Assembly: GCF_011752625.1 (NCBI RefSeq) | Contig: NZ_VWXD01000004.1 | Location: 124,001 to 188,000, forward strand | DNA from: Candidatus Pantoea formicae | GTDB lineage: Bacteria > Pseudomonadota > Gammaproteobacteria > Enterobacterales > Enterobacteriaceae | Direction: 5' to 3' | Length of the DNA: 64,000 nucleotides | Part shown: positions 25,142 to 37,933 of the stretch, in pieces | Position numbering within the stretch: the stretch's first letter is position 1 | Layout of the letters: each line of letters starts with the position of its first letter | Made by a program: the position numbers and the translations under genes | The notes under the pieces: generated by a model | Database searches by the model: none | Seen by the model: only the letters and a program-made list of their open reading frames with translations | Told to the model about the DNA's origin: nothing

Positions 25142-26727
25142 TGCCAGGTTGGTTGATTCCCGGCAGTGTCGTCGCGCTTTTATTGTGCGCGGTGGCACTG
25201 TTGGCATTTGGTGCACTGGTGATGGTCGCTCCTGCCACCGACTGGCGTAGCTTACTCACCGACCATTATCTGCATCATGTATTGGCATTCTCTTTCGAGC
25301 AGGCGCTGCTGTCGGCGCTGTTCTCCGTGCTGCCCGCCATCCTGCTCGCACGGGCACTTTATCGCCGCCGTTTCCCCGGACGCACACTGTTGCTGCGCCT
25401 GTGCGCCATGACACTGGTACTGCCCGTATTGGTGGCTGTCTTTGGCTTGCTCAGCGTCTACGGTCGCAGCGGCTGGCTGGCACAACTGTGCGCCCTGCTC
25501 GGCATGCATTACCACTTCTCACCCTATGGTTTGCAGGGAATTCTGCTGGCCCACGTATTCTTTAATCTGCCACTCGCCACGCGCATGCTGCTCCAGGCGC
25601 TGGAAAGCATTCCTGGCGAACAGCGCCAGCTTGCGGCGCAGCTGGGCCTGCGTGGCTGGAATCTCTTTCGGCTGCTGGAGTGGCCGTGGCTGCGGCGACA
25701 AATCCTGCCCACTGCCGCGCTGATCTTTATGCTGTGCTTTGCCAGTTTTGCCACCGTACTGGCGCTGGGTGGCGGGCCGCGCGCTACCACGCTGGAGCTG
25801 GCGATCTATCAGGCCCTGAGTTTTGATTACGACCCCAGCCGTGCGGCATTGCTGGCGCTGCTGCAACTGGGTTGCTGTTTGCTGCTGGTGCTGATGAGCC
25901 AGCGCTTTAGTCAGGCGATTCCCGCTGGCAGCCAAAATATTCGCGGCTGGCGCGATCCACAGGATTCCTGGCATGCCCGACTCTCAGATAGCCTGCTGAT
26001 TGCCCTGTCGCTGGTGCTGTTGCTGCCACCTTTAGCGGCGGTGATCGTCGACGGATTACGTGGCGGCGTGTCCGGAGCACTGCAGCAGCCAGCGTTGTGG
26101 CAAGCGACGTTCACCTCGCTGCGTATTGCGCTCGGTGCCGGGCTGCTCTGTGTGATTCTGACCATGATGCTGCTGTGGAGCAGCCGTGAATTACGTCAGC
26201 GCCAGCATAAGGTCGCGGCGCAGGCCATGGAACTTAGCGGCATGCTGATTCTGGCGATGCCCGGCATTGTGCTGGCCAGCGGCTTTTTCCTGCTATTTAA
26301 CGCCACTGTAGGGTTACCCGAACGTGCCGATGGCGTGGTGATTTTCACCAACGCGTTGATTGCCATTCCCTATGCGATGAAAGTGCTGGAGAACCCCATG
26401 CGCGATATCCACGCACGCTACAGCCAGCTCTGTGCTTCGCTTGGCATCAGTGGTTTTAACCGCCTGACAATCATTGAGCTGCGCGCGCTGAAGCGCCCTC
26501 TTGCGCAGGCAATGGCGTTTGCCTGCGTGCTGTCCATCGGCGACTTCGGTGTGGTAGCGCTGTTTGGTAGCGCTGATTTCCGCACGCTGCCGTTCTATTT
26601 GTTCCAGCAAATTGGCGCCTATCGCGGCGCAGATGGTGCCGTGACGGCACTGCTGCTGTTATTGCTGTGCCTGTTACTCTTCACATTGATGGAAAAATTA
26701 CCGGGTCGCCATGCTGACACTGAATAA
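25141..26727 (+). CDS. thiP: Thiamine ABC transporter permease ThiP
   Basis: ThiP is the inner-membrane permease of the thiamine importer. The 528 residues (E. coli 536) form a duplicated permease of about twelve membrane segments with two EAA loops, near residues 155-175 ([19 protein letters not shown]) and 425-445 ([14 protein letters not shown]), where ThiQ docks. The start ATG overlaps the thiB stop (TAATG), and its 3' end overlaps thiQ by 17 bases, so translation is coupled along the operon. Confidence 0.95.
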   Translation: MPGWLIPGSVVALLLCAVALLAFGALVMVAPATDWRSLLTDHYLHHVLAFSFEQALLSALFSVLPAILLARALYRRRFPGRTLLLRLCAMTLVLPVLVAVFGLLSVYGRSGWLAQLCALLGMHYHFSPYGLQGILLAHVFFNLPLATRMLLQALESIPGEQRQLAAQLGLRGWNLFRLLEWPWLRRQILPTAALIFMLCFASFATVLALGGGPRATTLELAIYQALSFDYDPSRAALLALLQLGCCLLLVLMSQRFSQAIPAGSQNIRGWRDPQDSWHARLSDSLLIALSLVLLLPPLAAVIVDGLRGGVSGALQQPALWQATFTSLRIALGAGLLCVILTMMLLWSSRELRQRQHKVAAQAMELSGMLILAMPGIVLASGFFLLFNATVGLPERADGVVIFTNALIAIPYAMKVLENPMRDIHARYSQLCASLGISGFNRLTIIELRALKRPLAQAMAFACVLSIGDFGVVALFGSADFRTLPFYLFQQIGAYRGADGAVTALLLLLLCLLLFTLMEKLPGRHADTE

Positions 26728-27412
26728 CCTCACTTACCTTTACCAGCATCTGCCTATGCGCTTTAGTTTTGAGGCGCAGGCAGGTGAGCGGCTGGCGATT
26801 CTTGGCCCAAGTGGCGCAGGCAAAAGCACCTTGCTGAGTTTGCTGGGTGGCTTTCTGCCGGTGAGCCAAGGCTCACTGATCATGAACGGCGTCGATCACA
26901 CCAGCAGTGTACCGGCGGCACGACCGGTTTCGATGCTGTTCCAGGAGAACAATCTGTTCCCGCATCTGACGGTGCAGCAGAATATGGGATTGGGCCTGCA
27001 TCCGGGCCTGAAACTCACACCGGAACAGCAGCAACAGATTACCGCTATCGCCGAGCAAACCGGTCTACAAGCGTTGTTAACCCGCCTTCCCGGACAACTC
27101 TCTGGTGGTCAACGACAACGCGTCGCCCTGGCTCGCTGTTTACTGCGTAACCAACCGATTTTATTGCTTGATGAGCCCTTTTCGGCGCTGGATCCCGCCC
27201 TGCGCGGCGAGATGCTCCAACTGGTGCGATCCGTGTGTGAAAGCCGCAATATTACCCTGCTGATGGTGTCGCACAGCCTGGAAGATGCTCAGCAGATTGC
27301 ATCACGTAGCCTGGTGGTGGTCGATGGACGGATATACTGGGATGGCAGTACTGAGCACTTAATCAGCGGTGAGAGTGAAGCAGCCGCCATCCTTGGCGTG
27401 AAAAAGCGTTAA
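26711..27412 (+). CDS. thiQ: Thiamine ABC transporter ATP-binding protein ThiQ
   Basis: ThiQ powers thiamine uptake. The 233 residues (E. coli 232) hold a complete ABC ATPase: Walker [10 protein letters not shown] (residues 33-41), Q-loop FQENNLF near 77, signature [15 protein letters not shown] near 129, and Walker [13 protein letters not shown] near 152 with the switch histidine in VSHSLEDA. The gene converges with yabI, and the last 4 bases overlap. Confidence 0.96.
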   Translation: MLTLNNLTYLYQHLPMRFSFEAQAGERLAILGPSGAGKSTLLSLLGGFLPVSQGSLIMNGVDHTSSVPAARPVSMLFQENNLFPHLTVQQNMGLGLHPGLKLTPEQQQQITAIAEQTGLQALLTRLPGQLSGGQRQRVALARCLLRNQPILLLDEPFSALDPALRGEMLQLVRSVCESRNITLLMVSHSLEDAQQIASRSLVVVDGRIYWDGSTEHLISGESEAAAILGVKKR

Positions 27413-28173
27413 GCGAAGAAGACCTTCCACAGCAGATGGCGGAAAACAGGCATCATCGGATGGTATTGGATAGCGATAAATGCCGCCGCGCCAGTCGCTG
27501 CCGCCAGGGGTGCCAGCCAGCGCAGACGTGCCTGCGGCAGATACCGGGTGGCCCAATCGACGGTTTTCCCACTGCGATACCAGCGCCAGAGTAACCAGAA
27601 ACCGATCCATACCAGCAGCGCCACCAGCAGCAGCAATACTTTAAAATGGCTACCCTGTGCAGCTTGCGGCACATCTATCGCCACACCGGCCAAAATACCC
27701 GGCATCAAATAGGCCGGAGGCCAGAGGATGCAACCGATCAGGTTTGGCGGAATAAACTTACGCACGGGCAACTCTAGCATACCTGCCGCTAAGGGAATCA
27801 GCGGACGGGTCGGCCCAACAAAACGTCCAACCAAAATGGTAAACATGCTGTGCTGGTGCAGCGCGTGTTCTGTTTTATCCAACAGCCCTTTGTACTTTTG
27901 CAGATATTTCCAACGGTGCAGCGGCCCCTGAAACTTCCAGCCAATACCGTAGGAGACCCAGTCACCAATCAGACACCCGGCAAAGCCCGCCGCCCAGGCA
28001 GGGTACAAACCAATCTGCCCGCTGCCGACCAGCGCGCCGAGGCTGGCCATTAGCACGGTGCCTGGTAACAGCAATCCTACGAACGCCAGTGACTCGAGAA
28101 AGGTGACCAGCGCCACAGCAAAGAGCGCGAACTCCAGCGATTGCGTAAACAGGTGTTGAATCCAGGCTTCCAT
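27409..28173 (-). CDS. yabI: DedA-family inner-membrane protein YabI
   Basis: YabI belongs to the DedA family of membrane proteins, whose members move phospholipids or undecaprenyl phosphate across the membrane. Its own substrate is not established. The 254 residues equal E. coli YabI. DedA motifs are visible: the glutamate in [15 protein letters not shown] near residue 27 and [17 protein letters not shown] near residue 112, with about five membrane segments. It lies convergent to thiQ, as in E. coli, but here is directly divergent from polB. Confidence 0.93.
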   Translation of the reverse strand: MEAWIQHLFTQSLEFALFAVALVTFLESLAFVGLLLPGTVLMASLGALVGSGQIGLYPAWAAGFAGCLIGDWVSYGIGWKFQGPLHRWKYLQKYKGLLDKTEHALHQHSMFTILVGRFVGPTRPLIPLAAGMLELPVRKFIPPNLIGCILWPPAYLMPGILAGVAIDVPQAAQGSHFKVLLLLVALLVWIGFWLLWRWYRSGKTVDWATRYLPQARLRWLAPLAAATGAAAFIAIQYHPMMPVFRHLLWKVFFA

Positions 28174-28287
28174 AACTATCCTCTGCGGAATATAGAGGCT
28201 GGATTGTCCGGAGCCAGCGCCACAGCGTCAAGGCAAGAATTGTAGAACGATGTTGACAAAGTGCTGACAATTTCATCGCCACAGGCA

Positions 28288-28303
28288 CTGTATAAACATC
28301 CAT
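28288..28303 (+). promoter_or_regulatory. Degenerate candidate LexA box before polB
   Basis: CTGT-ATAAACAT-CCAT has the perfect left half of the LexA consensus CTGT-N8-ACAG but a poor right half (two of four). E. coli polB has CTGTATAAAACCACAG at this place. It lies 36 bases before the GTG, with TATACT (28306-28311) as a possible -10. Confidence 0.4.
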
Positions 28304-28338
28304 GATATACTTAGCGCAGTTCATTTTCTGGAGTTACT

Positions 28339-30699
28339 GTGACCGATCCGCGTGCAGGTTTTCTGCTGACCCGACATTGGCGAGACACGCCAACCGGCAG
28401 CGAAGTGGTGTTGTGGCTGGCCACGGAGCAGGGCCCACAGCGGCTGGTGCTGCCCGCCCAGGAGTCGGTCGCCTTTATCCCCGAAACGTTCCGCCAGCAA
28501 ACCGAAGTGCTGATCCGCGATGAGCGCCACACGCGGATACAAGCGCTTGAGCTGAAGGATTTTCAGCGCCGTCCGGTGTTTGGCCTTTATTGTCGTAGCA
28601 ACCGCCAGCTGCAAAATCTGGAAAAACGTCTGCGGGAAAACGGCATTCCGGTGTATGAAGCAGATATCCGACCACCAGAGCGCTATTTGATGGAGCGTTT
28701 TATCACCGCGCCAGTATGGTTTAGCGGAGACGTGCGCGGTGACAGTATCGTTAATGCCCGTTTGAAGCCACATCCCGACTATCGTCCGCAATTGAAATGG
28801 GTATCGCTGGACATCGAAACCTCCGAGCATGGTGAACTTTACTGCATCGGGCTGGAGGGGTGCGGCCAGCGTCAGGTGTATATGCTTGGTCCAGCAAATG
28901 GCGATGCCAGCACGCTGGATTTCGACTTGATCTATGTCGACAGCCGTCCGCAGTTGCTGGAGCAGCTCAATGCCTGGTTTGCGCGCCACGATCCGGATGT
29001 CATCATCGGCTGGAGCGTAGTGCAGTTCGATCTGCGCGTACTGCAAAAACACGCCGATCGTTATGGTATTCCACTGCGCCTGGGCCGCCAGAATCAGGCG
29101 CTGGAGTGGCGCGAGCATGGTTTCAAACCGGGCGTTTTTTTCGCGCAGGCGCAGGGACGTTTGGTGATCGATGGCATTGAGGCGCTTAAGTCCGCCTTTT
29201 GGGATTTCCCCTCGTTTAGCCTTGAAGCGGTATCACGCCAGCTTCTGGGGGAAGGGAAAGCCATTGATAACCCTTGGCAGCGCATGGAAGAGATCAACTG
29301 GCGTTTTGCTCATGACAAACCGGCTCTGGCGAAGTACAACCTGAAAGATTGCGAGCTGGTGACGCGCATCTTCCAGCACACCGCGATTATGCCGTTCCTG
29401 CTGGAACGCGCCACCGTCAACGGTTTGGCGGTTGATCGCCACGGCGGCTCGGTTGCCGCCTTCGGCCATCTCTATATTCCGCGCATGCATCGTGCCGGAT
29501 TTGTCGCACCTAATCTCGGTGAAGTCGCACCTGAAGCCAGCCCCGGCGGTTACGTCATGGATTCTCGCCCAGGCCTGTATGATTCCGTGCTGGTGCTGGA
29601 TTACAAAAGCCTCTATCCGTCGATTATCCGCACTTTCCTGATCGATCCTGTGGGGCTAGTCGAAGGCTTAGCGCATCCTGAGGATGCCGATTCGGTGCCC
29701 GGTTTCCGCCATGCGCGCTTCTCACGTCATACGCACTGCTTACCCGCTATTGTCGAACAGATTTGGCAAGGGCGTGAAGCCGCCAAGCGTGCGAGCAACG
29801 CGCCGCTGTCACAGGCGCTGAAGATCATCATGAACGCCTTTTATGGTGTGCTCGGCACCAGCGCCTGCCGATTTTTTGATCCGCGCCTGGCATCCTCAAT
29901 CACCCTGCGCGGCCACGCCATCATGCAGCAGACGCGTGAACTGATTGAAGCAGAAGGCTTTGATGTGATTTATGGGGACACGGACTCCACCTTTGTCTGG
30001 CTGAAAGGTGCACACAGCGAAGCGGATGCGGCGGCCATTGGCCATCGTCTGGCCCAGCAGGTTAATGGCTGGTGGCGTGAGCATCTGCAGCAAAGTTATG
30101 GGCTGGAAAGCGCCCTTGAGCTGGAGTATGAAACCCATTTCAGCCGTTTCCTGATGCCCACCATTCGTGGCGCTGAACAAGGCAGTAAAAAACGCTACGC
30201 CGGCATGATTCGCAGCGATGGCAGTGAGCGCCTGGTCTTTAAAGGCCTGGAATCCGTCCGTACCGACTGGACGCCACTGGCGCAGCAATTCCAACAAAAT
30301 TTGTATGGTCGCATTTTTCGCGGCGAACCGTGGCAGGATTATATTCGCGACACGGTGGCACAGTTGCTGGCGGGTGAACTGGACGAACTGCTGGTGTATA
30401 AAAAACGCTTGCGCCGTCCGCTAAAAGATTATGAAAAAAATGTGCCGCCGCATGTCCGTGCCGCACGTCTCGCCGATGAGCACAATCGTAAATTGCAGCG
30501 TCCCTTGCAGTATCAGAACGGCGGCTCGATTCGCTATGTCATGGCGACCGCTGGCCCGGAGCCGCTGGAAGCCCGCCATACGCCGCTCGACTACGATCAC
30601 TACGTCACCAAGCAGTTACAACCGGTGGCGGATGGCATTTTACCTTTCGTCGGCGATGATTTTGCTACACTCATTACTGGGCAGCTGGGGCTTTTTTGA
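28339..30699 (+). CDS. polB: DNA polymerase II (PolB)
   Basis: Pol II is the SOS-associated family B polymerase with 3'-5' exonuclease, used in replication restart and translesion synthesis. The 786-residue product (E. coli 783) begins at a GTG ([18 protein letters not shown]). Exonuclease motif I is [11 protein letters not shown] near residue 155. Polymerase motifs are [13 protein letters not shown] near 421, [12 protein letters not shown] near 495, YGDTDSTF near 547 and KKRYAG near 615. All catalytic aspartates are present. Directly upstream lies yabI rather than the E. coli ara genes. Confidence 0.96.
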   Translation: MTDPRAGFLLTRHWRDTPTGSEVVLWLATEQGPQRLVLPAQESVAFIPETFRQQTEVLIRDERHTRIQALELKDFQRRPVFGLYCRSNRQLQNLEKRLRENGIPVYEADIRPPERYLMERFITAPVWFSGDVRGDSIVNARLKPHPDYRPQLKWVSLDIETSEHGELYCIGLEGCGQRQVYMLGPANGDASTLDFDLIYVDSRPQLLEQLNAWFARHDPDVIIGWSVVQFDLRVLQKHADRYGIPLRLGRQNQALEWREHGFKPGVFFAQAQGRLVIDGIEALKSAFWDFPSFSLEAVSRQLLGEGKAIDNPWQRMEEINWRFAHDKPALAKYNLKDCELVTRIFQHTAIMPFLLERATVNGLAVDRHGGSVAAFGHLYIPRMHRAGFVAPNLGEVAPEASPGGYVMDSRPGLYDSVLVLDYKSLYPSIIRTFLIDPVGLVEGLAHPEDADSVPGFRHARFSRHTHCLPAIVEQIWQGREAAKRASNAPLSQALKIIMNAFYGVLGTSACRFFDPRLASSITLRGHAIMQQTRELIEAEGFDVIYGDTDSTFVWLKGAHSEADAAAIGHRLAQQVNGWWREHLQQSYGLESALELEYETHFSRFLMPTIRGAEQGSKKRYAGMIRSDGSERLVFKGLESVRTDWTPLAQQFQQNLYGRIFRGEPWQDYIRDTVAQLLAGELDELLVYKKRLRRPLKDYEKNVPPHVRAARLADEHNRKLQRPLQYQNGGSIRYVMATAGPEPLEARHTPLDYDHYVTKQLQPVADGILPFVGDDFATLITGQLGLF

Positions 30700-30851
30700 C
30701 AGGTGACGAATGCCCTGCCATCCAGTACCATAGCGCCCTTCCTGATCCTCACCGCATATACAATCTGACCAAACACCCGTTTGGCGGCAATGTATTGCCT
30801 GAGTGCAGGCGAACTTCTTTATGGCATGTCAGAGAGTCGAGCTAAAAATAT

Positions 30852-33758
30852 ATGGTTTTTACACTAGGTCAGCGCTGGATTAGTGATACGGAAAGTGAAC
30901 TGGGATTAGGAACAGTGGTGGCGATTGATACGCGCATGATCACCATGATGTTCCCGGCAACCGGCGAAAACCGCCTGTATGCCCGAAATGATGCCCCCGT
31001 CACACGTGTGATTTTCAATCCGGGTGACACCATCACCAACCATGAAGGTTGGCAGATGAGTGTTGATGAAGTCCGCAACGATAACGAATTAATGACTTAC
31101 ATCGGCACACGTCTCGACACCGCAGAAAGTGGCGTGGTGATGCGTGAAGTGATGCTGGACAGCAAACTGGTGTTCAGCAAACCTCAGGATCGTCTGTTCG
31201 CCGGTCAGCTCGACCGTATGGACCGCTTTGCGCTGCGCTTCCGCGCGCGTAAATATCAGAGCGAGCAGTATCGTCTGCCGATCAGCGGCTTGCGCGGTAT
31301 GCGCACCAACCTGATCCCGCATCAGTTGCACATTGCCCATGATGTTGGCCGTCGTCATGCGCCACGCGTCTTGCTGGCGGATGAAGTTGGCTTGGGTAAA
31401 ACCATTGAAGCCGGGATGATCATTCAGCAGCAGTTGCTGGCAGGCCGTGCCGAACGCGTGCTGATCGTGGTACCGGAAACGCTGCAACACCAGTGGCTGG
31501 TCGAAATGCTACGCCGCTTCAACCTGCGCTTTGCCCTGTTTGATGACGATCGTTATACCGAAGCCCAGCACGACAGTGACAATGCTTTCGAGACAGAGCA
31601 GCTGATTATCTGCTCACTGGATTTCGTGCGCCGTAACAAGCAGCGTCTGGAATTGCTGGCCGATGCCGACTGGGATCTGCTGGTGGTGGACGAAGCCCAC
31701 CACCTCGCGTGGAGCGAAGAGGCGCCAAGCCGTGAATATCAGGTGATTGAACAGCTGGCGGAAAAAACGCCGGGCGTCCTACTGCTGACGGCAACACCAG
31801 AACAGCTGGGTCTGGAAAGTCACTTTGCTCGCTTGCGTCTGCTCGATCCGAATCGCTTCCACGACTTTAGTCAGTTTGTGGCTGAGCAGCAGAACTATCG
31901 TCCAGTGGCGGATGCCGTCAGCTCACTGCTGGCTGACCAGGCCATCAGTAAAGACGAGATGAACCTGATCAACGACCTGATCGGTGAGCAGGACATCGAG
32001 CCGCTGTTGCAGGTCGCGAATAGCGATCGTGATGGCAAAGAAGATGCGCGTAAAGAGCTGGTTTCGATGCTGATGGATCGCCACGGCACCAGCCGCGTGC
32101 TGTTCCGTAACACCCGTAACGGTGTGAAAGGTTTCCCGAAACGCGAACTGCACCAGATTCGTTTGCCGCTGCCCTCCCAGTACCAGACCGCGATTAAAGT
32201 CTCGGGCATTATGGGCGCGCGTAAAACGGCAGAAGAGCGCGCGCGCGACATGCTGTACCCAGAGAAGATTTATCAGGAATTTGAAGGTGATAGCGGTACC
32301 TGGTGGAACTTCGATCCGCGCGTTGAATGGTTAATGGGCTACCTGACCAGCAACCGCAAAGAGAAAGTACTGGTGATCTGCGCGCAAGCCGCTACCGCAC
32401 TGCAACTCGAGCAGGTGCTGCGTGAGCGTGAGGGCATTCGTGCCGCCGTGTTCCACGAAGGATTGTCAATTCTGGAGCGCGACCGCGCTGCGGCGTTCTT
32501 CGCCTCAGAAGAAGAAGGCGCGCAGGTGCTGCTGTGCTCGGAAATCGGTTCCGAAGGTCGTAACTTCCAGTTTGCCAGCCGCCTGGTGATGTTCGATTTA
32601 CCCTTCAACCCGGACCTGCTGGAGCAGCGTATCGGTCGTCTCGATCGTATTGGCCAGATGCATGACATCCAGATTTTGGTGCCATGGCTGGAAAAAACCG
32701 CACAGGCGGTGCTGCTGCGTTGGTATCACGAAGGTCTGGATGCGTTCGAACACACCTGCCCAACCGGTCGCACGATTTATGACAGTGAATACAGCAAGCT
32801 GATCGAATATCTTGCCGCGCCAGAGAACCCACAGGGTCTGGATGAGTTCATTGTTGAAAGCCGCAAGCAGCACGACGCACTAAAAGCACAGTTGGAGCAA
32901 GGCCGTGACCGCCTGCTGGAGCTGAACTCAAACGGTGGCGAAGCAGCACAAGCGCTCGCCAATGCCATCGGCGAACAGGATAACGACACCGATCTGGTCA
33001 ACTTTGCCCTGAATCTGTTCGATATCGTCGGCATCAACCAGGAAGACCGCAGTGACAGCTTAATTGTACTGACGCCATCCGATCACATGCTGGTGCCAGA
33101 CTTCCCAGGCTTGCCGGAAGATGGTTGTACCGTGACCTTCAACCGTAACCAGGCGCTGTCACGCGAAGATACGCAGTTCATTACCTGGGAACATCCGCTG
33201 ATCCGCAACGGTCTCGATCTGATCCTCTCTGGTGATACCGGTAGCTGTGCACTGTCATTGTTGAAGAACAAGGCGCTGCCGGTGGGTACCTTGCTGGTTG
33301 AGATGATATACGTGGTGGAGGCGCAGGCGCCGAAGAGTCTGCAACTCACCCGCTTCCTGCCACCGACCCCGGTGCGTTTGCTGATGGATCGTGCGGGCAA
33401 CAATCTGGCGGGCAAAGTCGAATTCGAGAGCTTTAACCGCCAGCTGAATGCCGTTAATCGTCACACCGGCAGCAAGCTGGTCAACGCGGTACAGCAAGAA
33501 GTGCACGAAATTCTGACACAAGCCGAGAAAGTGATTGTGCCAGAAGCGCAAGCTCTGATTGCCGCAGCGAAAGTTGAAGCGGATGAGAAGTTGAGTGCAG
33601 AGTTGTCACGTCTGGAAGCCTTGAAAGCGGTCAACCCTAACATCCGTGATGATGAGGTTGAAGCGCTGGAGAGTAATCGCGAGCAGGTGCTGGAAAGCTT
33701 GGGCGATGCCGGATGGCGTCTGGACGCGTTGCGTCTGATCGTCGTGACACACCAATAA
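30852..33758 (+). CDS. rapA: RNA polymerase-associated Swi2/Snf2 ATPase RapA
   Basis: RapA (HepA) binds RNA polymerase and recycles it after transcription. The 968 residues are the E. coli length. Two N-terminal Tudor-like domains (residues 1-107) precede the Snf2 core. Motif I is [14 protein letters not shown] (175-188), motif II is DEAH (280-283), motif III is LLTATP near 315, and the C-terminal helicase lobe carries [11 protein letters not shown] near 596. The long helical C terminus follows. It is followed 21 bases later by rluA, so the two are probably cotranscribed. Confidence 0.97.
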   Translation: MVFTLGQRWISDTESELGLGTVVAIDTRMITMMFPATGENRLYARNDAPVTRVIFNPGDTITNHEGWQMSVDEVRNDNELMTYIGTRLDTAESGVVMREVMLDSKLVFSKPQDRLFAGQLDRMDRFALRFRARKYQSEQYRLPISGLRGMRTNLIPHQLHIAHDVGRRHAPRVLLADEVGLGKTIEAGMIIQQQLLAGRAERVLIVVPETLQHQWLVEMLRRFNLRFALFDDDRYTEAQHDSDNAFETEQLIICSLDFVRRNKQRLELLADADWDLLVVDEAHHLAWSEEAPSREYQVIEQLAEKTPGVLLLTATPEQLGLESHFARLRLLDPNRFHDFSQFVAEQQNYRPVADAVSSLLADQAISKDEMNLINDLIGEQDIEPLLQVANSDRDGKEDARKELVSMLMDRHGTSRVLFRNTRNGVKGFPKRELHQIRLPLPSQYQTAIKVSGIMGARKTAEERARDMLYPEKIYQEFEGDSGTWWNFDPRVEWLMGYLTSNRKEKVLVICAQAATALQLEQVLREREGIRAAVFHEGLSILERDRAAAFFASEEEGAQVLLCSEIGSEGRNFQFASRLVMFDLPFNPDLLEQRIGRLDRIGQMHDIQILVPWLEKTAQAVLLRWYHEGLDAFEHTCPTGRTIYDSEYSKLIEYLAAPENPQGLDEFIVESRKQHDALKAQLEQGRDRLLELNSNGGEAAQALANAIGEQDNDTDLVNFALNLFDIVGINQEDRSDSLIVLTPSDHMLVPDFPGLPEDGCTVTFNRNQALSREDTQFITWEHPLIRNGLDLILSGDTGSCALSLLKNKALPVGTLLVEMIYVVEAQAPKSLQLTRFLPPTPVRLLMDRAGNNLAGKVEFESFNRQLNAVNRHTGSKLVNAVQQEVHEILTQAEKVIVPEAQALIAAAKVEADEKLSAELSRLEALKAVNPNIRDDEVEALESNREQVLESLGDAGWRLDALRLIVVTHQ

Positions 33759-33779
33759 AGCGCTGAAGGCCACTACGAC

Positions 33780-34439
33780 ATGTTGATGGAAGCTTACAAT
33801 CCGCCGCTCGAACCCTGGTTACATATTCTGTATCAGGACGAGCACATCATGGTGGTCAACAAGCCTAGTGGCTTGTTATCGGTGCCGGGACGCCAGGAAG
33901 AACACAAGGACAGCGTGATGACACGCATCCAGCGCGATTTTCCGCAGGCGGAATCGGTACATCGATTGGATATGGCGACCAGTGGCGTGATCGTGGTGGC
34001 ACTGAATAAAGCCGCAGAGCGCGAACTTAAGCGGCAATTCCGCGAGCGTGAACCCTCCAAGTACTATGTGGCACGCATCTGGGGCCATCCGGCGGCAGAA
34101 AAGGGACTGATTGACCTGCCGTTGATTTGTGACTGGCCAAATCGGCCAAAGCAGATGGTGTGTTTTGAGAACGGAAAAGCCGCGCAGACGGAGTATCAGG
34201 TGCTGGAGTATGAAGCGAGCAACAGTGCGCGTGTACTGCTCAAGCCGATTACCGGGCGCTCGCATCAGCTGCGCGTACATCTGCTGGCGTTAGGGCATCC
34301 GATCTTGGGTGACCGCTTCTATGCAAACGAAGAGGCGCTGGCGATGGCACCTCGTTTACAGCTGCATGCGGAATCGCTGACGATAACCCATCCGGCGTTT
34401 GGCAACAGCATGACGTTCAAACAGCCAGCAGATTTTTAA
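33780..34439 (+). CDS. rluA: Dual-specificity 23S rRNA / tRNA pseudouridine synthase RluA
   Basis: RluA makes pseudouridine at 23S rRNA position 746 and tRNA position 32. The 219 residues equal E. coli RluA. The catalytic aspartate is D64 in SVHRLDMATSG, and the second motif, KPITGRSHQLRVHLLALGHPILGDRFY, is near residue 155. No S4 domain precedes it, as expected for RluA. It lies just downstream of rapA and convergent to djlA. Confidence 0.96.
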   Translation: MLMEAYNPPLEPWLHILYQDEHIMVVNKPSGLLSVPGRQEEHKDSVMTRIQRDFPQAESVHRLDMATSGVIVVALNKAAERELKRQFREREPSKYYVARIWGHPAAEKGLIDLPLICDWPNRPKQMVCFENGKAAQTEYQVLEYEASNSARVLLKPITGRSHQLRVHLLALGHPILGDRFYANEEALAMAPRLQLHAESLTITHPAFGNSMTFKQPADF

Positions 34440-34451
34440 TCTACTGGTCAT

Positions 34452-34483
34452 AAAAAAGGCCGTCAGCAAGAGACGGCCCTTTC
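34452..34483. terminator. Bidirectional terminator between rluA and djlA
   Basis: GGCCGTC / GACGGCC with a 7-base loop is flanked by six T on the minus strand (34452-34457) and a short CTTT on the plus strand. It should end djlA well and rluA moderately. Confidence 0.82.
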
Positions 34484-34506
34484 AAATTCAATCTCAATGT
34501 CCCAGG

Positions 34507-35319
34507 CTATTTAAATCCCTTCTCCTTACGAATCAAATCGTAAGCTGCCTGGATCTCCTGCGCTTTCTGCTTCGCCATCTCCATCATTTCCGGCGGTAAG
34601 CCTTTCGCCACCAGCTTATCAGGATGATGCTCACCCATCAGCTTACGGTAGGCACGTTTAATCGTGGTACCGTCATCGCTGCTTTTCACGCCCAGTACGC
34701 TGCAAGCATCTTCCAGCGTCGGCCCGCGTTTAGCCTGTTGGTAAGCACCACCATAAGATGAACCGCCACCGCCAAACTGCTGGCCGCCTTCCATCATGCG
34801 CAGGAACTGATCGAACTGTGCACGCGAAATTCCCAGCTCTTCGGCAATCACGTACAGCACCTGTCGTTCATTCGGATGCAGCGAACCATCAGCAAACGCC
34901 GCCTGAATCTGAATTTCCAGAAACATCCTAATCAGGTCGAAACGCCCAAAGCAGGCACTGCGCAGCTCACGCAGTTTATTACGCAGCGGATAATCGCTTT
35001 GCTTACCTTCACGGAACGCGCGCTGGGCAGCCACTCGGGCATCTCCATGCAACTGCATACGATCCATGAATAAGGAAGCAATTTGGATATCGGCTTCGGT
35101 CACGCGCCCTTTTGACTTGGTCAAATGGCCCATCACCTGAAAAGTGGTACTGAAAAACAGCGTCTGTCGCGCCTGATTATTGGCGAAATAACCCTGTCCT
35201 TTTACACTGCGCACTTTGTCAAACATGTGACCAATGATCAGACCCAGTACAATGCCCCAGAAGCCTGCCCCGGAAAGTAAGCCGAGAGCCAGACCAATAA
35301 CTTTTCCCCAGTAGCGCAT
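34507..35319 (-). CDS. djlA: DnaJ-like membrane chaperone DjlA
   Basis: DjlA is a membrane-anchored type III J-protein that works with DnaK and influences the Rcs envelope response. The 270 residues (E. coli 271) begin with one membrane segment rich in glycine ([27 protein letters not shown], about residues 6-32). A TerB-like central domain follows, then a Gly/Gln linker near 183-196. The C-terminal J domain has HPD at 232-234. It is divergent from lptD. Confidence 0.95.
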   Translation of the reverse strand: MRYWGKVIGLALGLLSGAGFWGIVLGLIIGHMFDKVRSVKGQGYFANNQARQTLFFSTTFQVMGHLTKSKGRVTEADIQIASLFMDRMQLHGDARVAAQRAFREGKQSDYPLRNKLRELRSACFGRFDLIRMFLEIQIQAAFADGSLHPNERQVLYVIAEELGISRAQFDQFLRMMEGGQQFGGGGSSYGGAYQQAKRGPTLEDACSVLGVKSSDDGTTIKRAYRKLMGEHHPDKLVAKGLPPEMMEMAKQKAQEIQAAYDLIRKEKGFK

Positions 35320-35500
35320 AAACTCCTCAATTCGCCATGCTTGCGGCTGAAAATTGCATTATCATACCTTTCATTTACTTCAGTGCCTAACAGCAACGCG
35401 ATCAGACATGGATTAACACTGGCACAACGCCGGGCAGTAAGTTAGTCTCTGAGCCGATTGTCGGCATGATGCCCGTTCTCATGGAAATCCCGAACCGCGT

Positions 35501-37879
35501 ATGAAAAAACAGATACCTACCCTGCTGGCTACCATGATTGGTGCAGCGCTCTACAGTCAGCAGTCATTCGCCGACGATCTCATGTCGCAGTGTATGCTGG
35601 GCGTGCCGAGCTACAACCGCCCATTAGTGAGTGGCGATACCAATTCGCTGCCTGTCACCATCAACTCCGACTCGGCCAAGGGTAACTACCCGAATGACGC
35701 GGTTTTTACTGGCAACGTGGATGTTCAGCAAGGCAACAGCCGCCTGCGTGCCGATGAGATGCAGCTACACCAGCGCCAACAGGATGGACAAACCACGCCA
35801 GTACGTACCGTGGATGCGCTGGGTAATGTGCACTACGACGACAATCAGGTCATCCTGAAAGGTCCGAAAGCGTGGTCAAATCTGAACACCAAAGACACCA
35901 ACGTTTGGAATGGTGATTATCAGATGGTGGGCCGCCAGGGCCGTGGTGTCGCCGATCAGATGAAACTGCGTGGCGACAACCGTTACACCATTCTGGAAAA
36001 CGGCAGTTTCACTTCCTGTCTGCCGGGTTCGAATAGCTGGAGCGTGGTGGGTTCCGAGGTGATTCAGGATCGCCAGGAAGAGGTTGCTGAAATCTGGAAC
36101 GCCCGCTTCAAACTCGGCAATGTGCCGGTGTTCTACAGCCCCTATTTGCAGCTACCGATCGGCGATCGCCGCCGCTCCGGTTTCCTGATCCCTAACGCGA
36201 AGTACGGCAGTAACAACGGCTTCGAGTTTATGCTGCCGTACTACTGGAACATCGCGCCGCAGGCCGATGCCACCATTACGCCGCATTACATGAGTAAACG
36301 TGGTCTGCAGCTGCAGAACGAATTCCGCTATCTGACCGTGTTCGGTGCCGGTTTGATGGAGCTGGATTATCTGCCTTCGGATAAACAGTACGACAACGAT
36401 AAAGCCGTGCGCAGCATCTCTCAGGATGCCAGTTCCAATCGCTGGTTATTCTACTGGCAGCATGCCGGGGTGTATGAGCAGCACTGGCGCTTTAATGCCA
36501 ACTACACCAAGGTCAGCGATCCCTATTACTTCAATGACCTTGATTCGAAGTACTACAGCTCAACGGATGGCTACGCGACGCAGAAATTTAGCTTCGGTTA
36601 TGCTGATACCAACTGGGACGCGACCCTGTCGACCAAAGACTTCCAGGTATTTGGCACCACAGACTCGACCAACGTTTATCGTGCGATGCCGCAGCTCGAT
36701 CTGAATCTCTATCAGAACGATATTGGGCCATTCGATGGCCGCATCTATGCCCAAGCCGTGAAATTCACTAACGTTAACAGCAAAATGCCGGAAGCCACGC
36801 GACTGCATATTGAGCCAACGCTTAATCTGCCGCTCTCAAATGGCTGGGCAAGTCTGGACACGGAAGCCAAATTCCTTGCTACCCATTACCAGCAAGACAA
36901 CATTGAGCGTTATAACAATAACCAAATCTCTGGCATTGACAGCACTGGGAACCGGTTAGACGACTCAGTGAACCGTACGCTTCCCCAATTTAAAGTGGAT
37001 GGCCGACTGGTCTTCGAACGAAATATGAATTGGGAAGAGGGTTACACGCAGACGCTGGAACCCCGCGTTCAGTACCTTTACATCCCGTATCGTAACCAGA
37101 GCAATATTTACCCGTACGACTCGACTCTGCTGCAAACTGACTACACCGGATTGTTCCGCGATCGTACTTACAGTGGCCTTGACCGTATCGCTTCTGCCAA
37201 CGAAGTCTCTACCGGTTTGACCACGCGAATTTATGATAACGATCTGGTTGAACGTTTTAACGTTTCCGTGGGTCAAATCTACTCGTTTACCCCGTCTCGT
37301 ACCGGCGTAAACCAAACGAGTGATGAAGATGACACCGGCAGTTTGATTTGGGCAGGTGACACCTACTGGAAAATCAGCGATCGCTGGGGCGCGCGTGGCG
37401 GTCTGCAGTATGACACCCGTCTCGATAACGTTGCACAAGGCAACGCCATCCTGGAATACCGTCAGGATGCCGATCGTATGGTGCAGTTGAGCTATCGCTA
37501 CAGCAGCCCGGAATACGTGGCGCAGGCGTTGAACAACTCCAGCTTGCTGACGAACCCGATCTACAAAAACGGGATTTCACAAGTTGGCGCCACCGCGAGC
37601 TGGCCAATTGCCGATGCCTGGTCGCTGGTAGGCGGATATTACTACGATACCCGCAACAGCCGTCCGGCTGAGCAGTTAGTCGGCCTGCAGTACAGCTCGT
37701 GCTGCTACGCCATTCGTCTGGGTTACGAGCGCAAGATCAACGGTTGGGAAAACAACGACAGTAAGTACGACAACCAAATCTCATTCAACATTGAGCTACG
37801 TGGTCTGAGTTCTAACTATGGCTTAGGCACCAATGAAATGCTGCGTCAAGGCATTATCCCTTACCAGCGCGCTTTCTGA
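35501..37879 (+). CDS. lptD: LPS-assembly outer-membrane protein LptD
   Basis: LptD with LptE inserts lipopolysaccharide into the outer leaflet. The 792 residues (E. coli 784) begin with a signal peptide ending QQSFA, followed by the N-terminal OstA jellyroll (about 55-200) and a large C-terminal beta-barrel. The cysteines for the two disulphides are visible: C31, one in TSCLPGSN near 173, and the adjacent pair in [11 protein letters not shown] near 732. It heads the cluster with surA, pdxA, rsmA, apaG and apaH. In E. coli this promoter is sigma-E dependent; I did not find a convincing sigma-E site here. Confidence 0.96.
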   Translation: MKKQIPTLLATMIGAALYSQQSFADDLMSQCMLGVPSYNRPLVSGDTNSLPVTINSDSAKGNYPNDAVFTGNVDVQQGNSRLRADEMQLHQRQQDGQTTPVRTVDALGNVHYDDNQVILKGPKAWSNLNTKDTNVWNGDYQMVGRQGRGVADQMKLRGDNRYTILENGSFTSCLPGSNSWSVVGSEVIQDRQEEVAEIWNARFKLGNVPVFYSPYLQLPIGDRRRSGFLIPNAKYGSNNGFEFMLPYYWNIAPQADATITPHYMSKRGLQLQNEFRYLTVFGAGLMELDYLPSDKQYDNDKAVRSISQDASSNRWLFYWQHAGVYEQHWRFNANYTKVSDPYYFNDLDSKYYSSTDGYATQKFSFGYADTNWDATLSTKDFQVFGTTDSTNVYRAMPQLDLNLYQNDIGPFDGRIYAQAVKFTNVNSKMPEATRLHIEPTLNLPLSNGWASLDTEAKFLATHYQQDNIERYNNNQISGIDSTGNRLDDSVNRTLPQFKVDGRLVFERNMNWEEGYTQTLEPRVQYLYIPYRNQSNIYPYDSTLLQTDYTGLFRDRTYSGLDRIASANEVSTGLTTRIYDNDLVERFNVSVGQIYSFTPSRTGVNQTSDEDDTGSLIWAGDTYWKISDRWGARGGLQYDTRLDNVAQGNAILEYRQDADRMVQLSYRYSSPEYVAQALNNSSLLTNPIYKNGISQVGATASWPIADAWSLVGGYYYDTRNSRPAEQLVGLQYSSCCYAIRLGYERKINGWENNDSKYDNQISFNIELRGLSSNYGLGTNEMLRQGIIPYQRAF

Positions 37880-37933
37880 TGTTGTGATGTTTGACAGGCT
37901 ATCCCGCAGTGCGGAAACAACAATGGATAAAGT

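Noticed and set aside
35320..35500. Sigma-E promoter for lptD
   Set aside because: Expected from E. coli, but no segment matched GGAACTT and TCTGA with proper spacing well enough to report.
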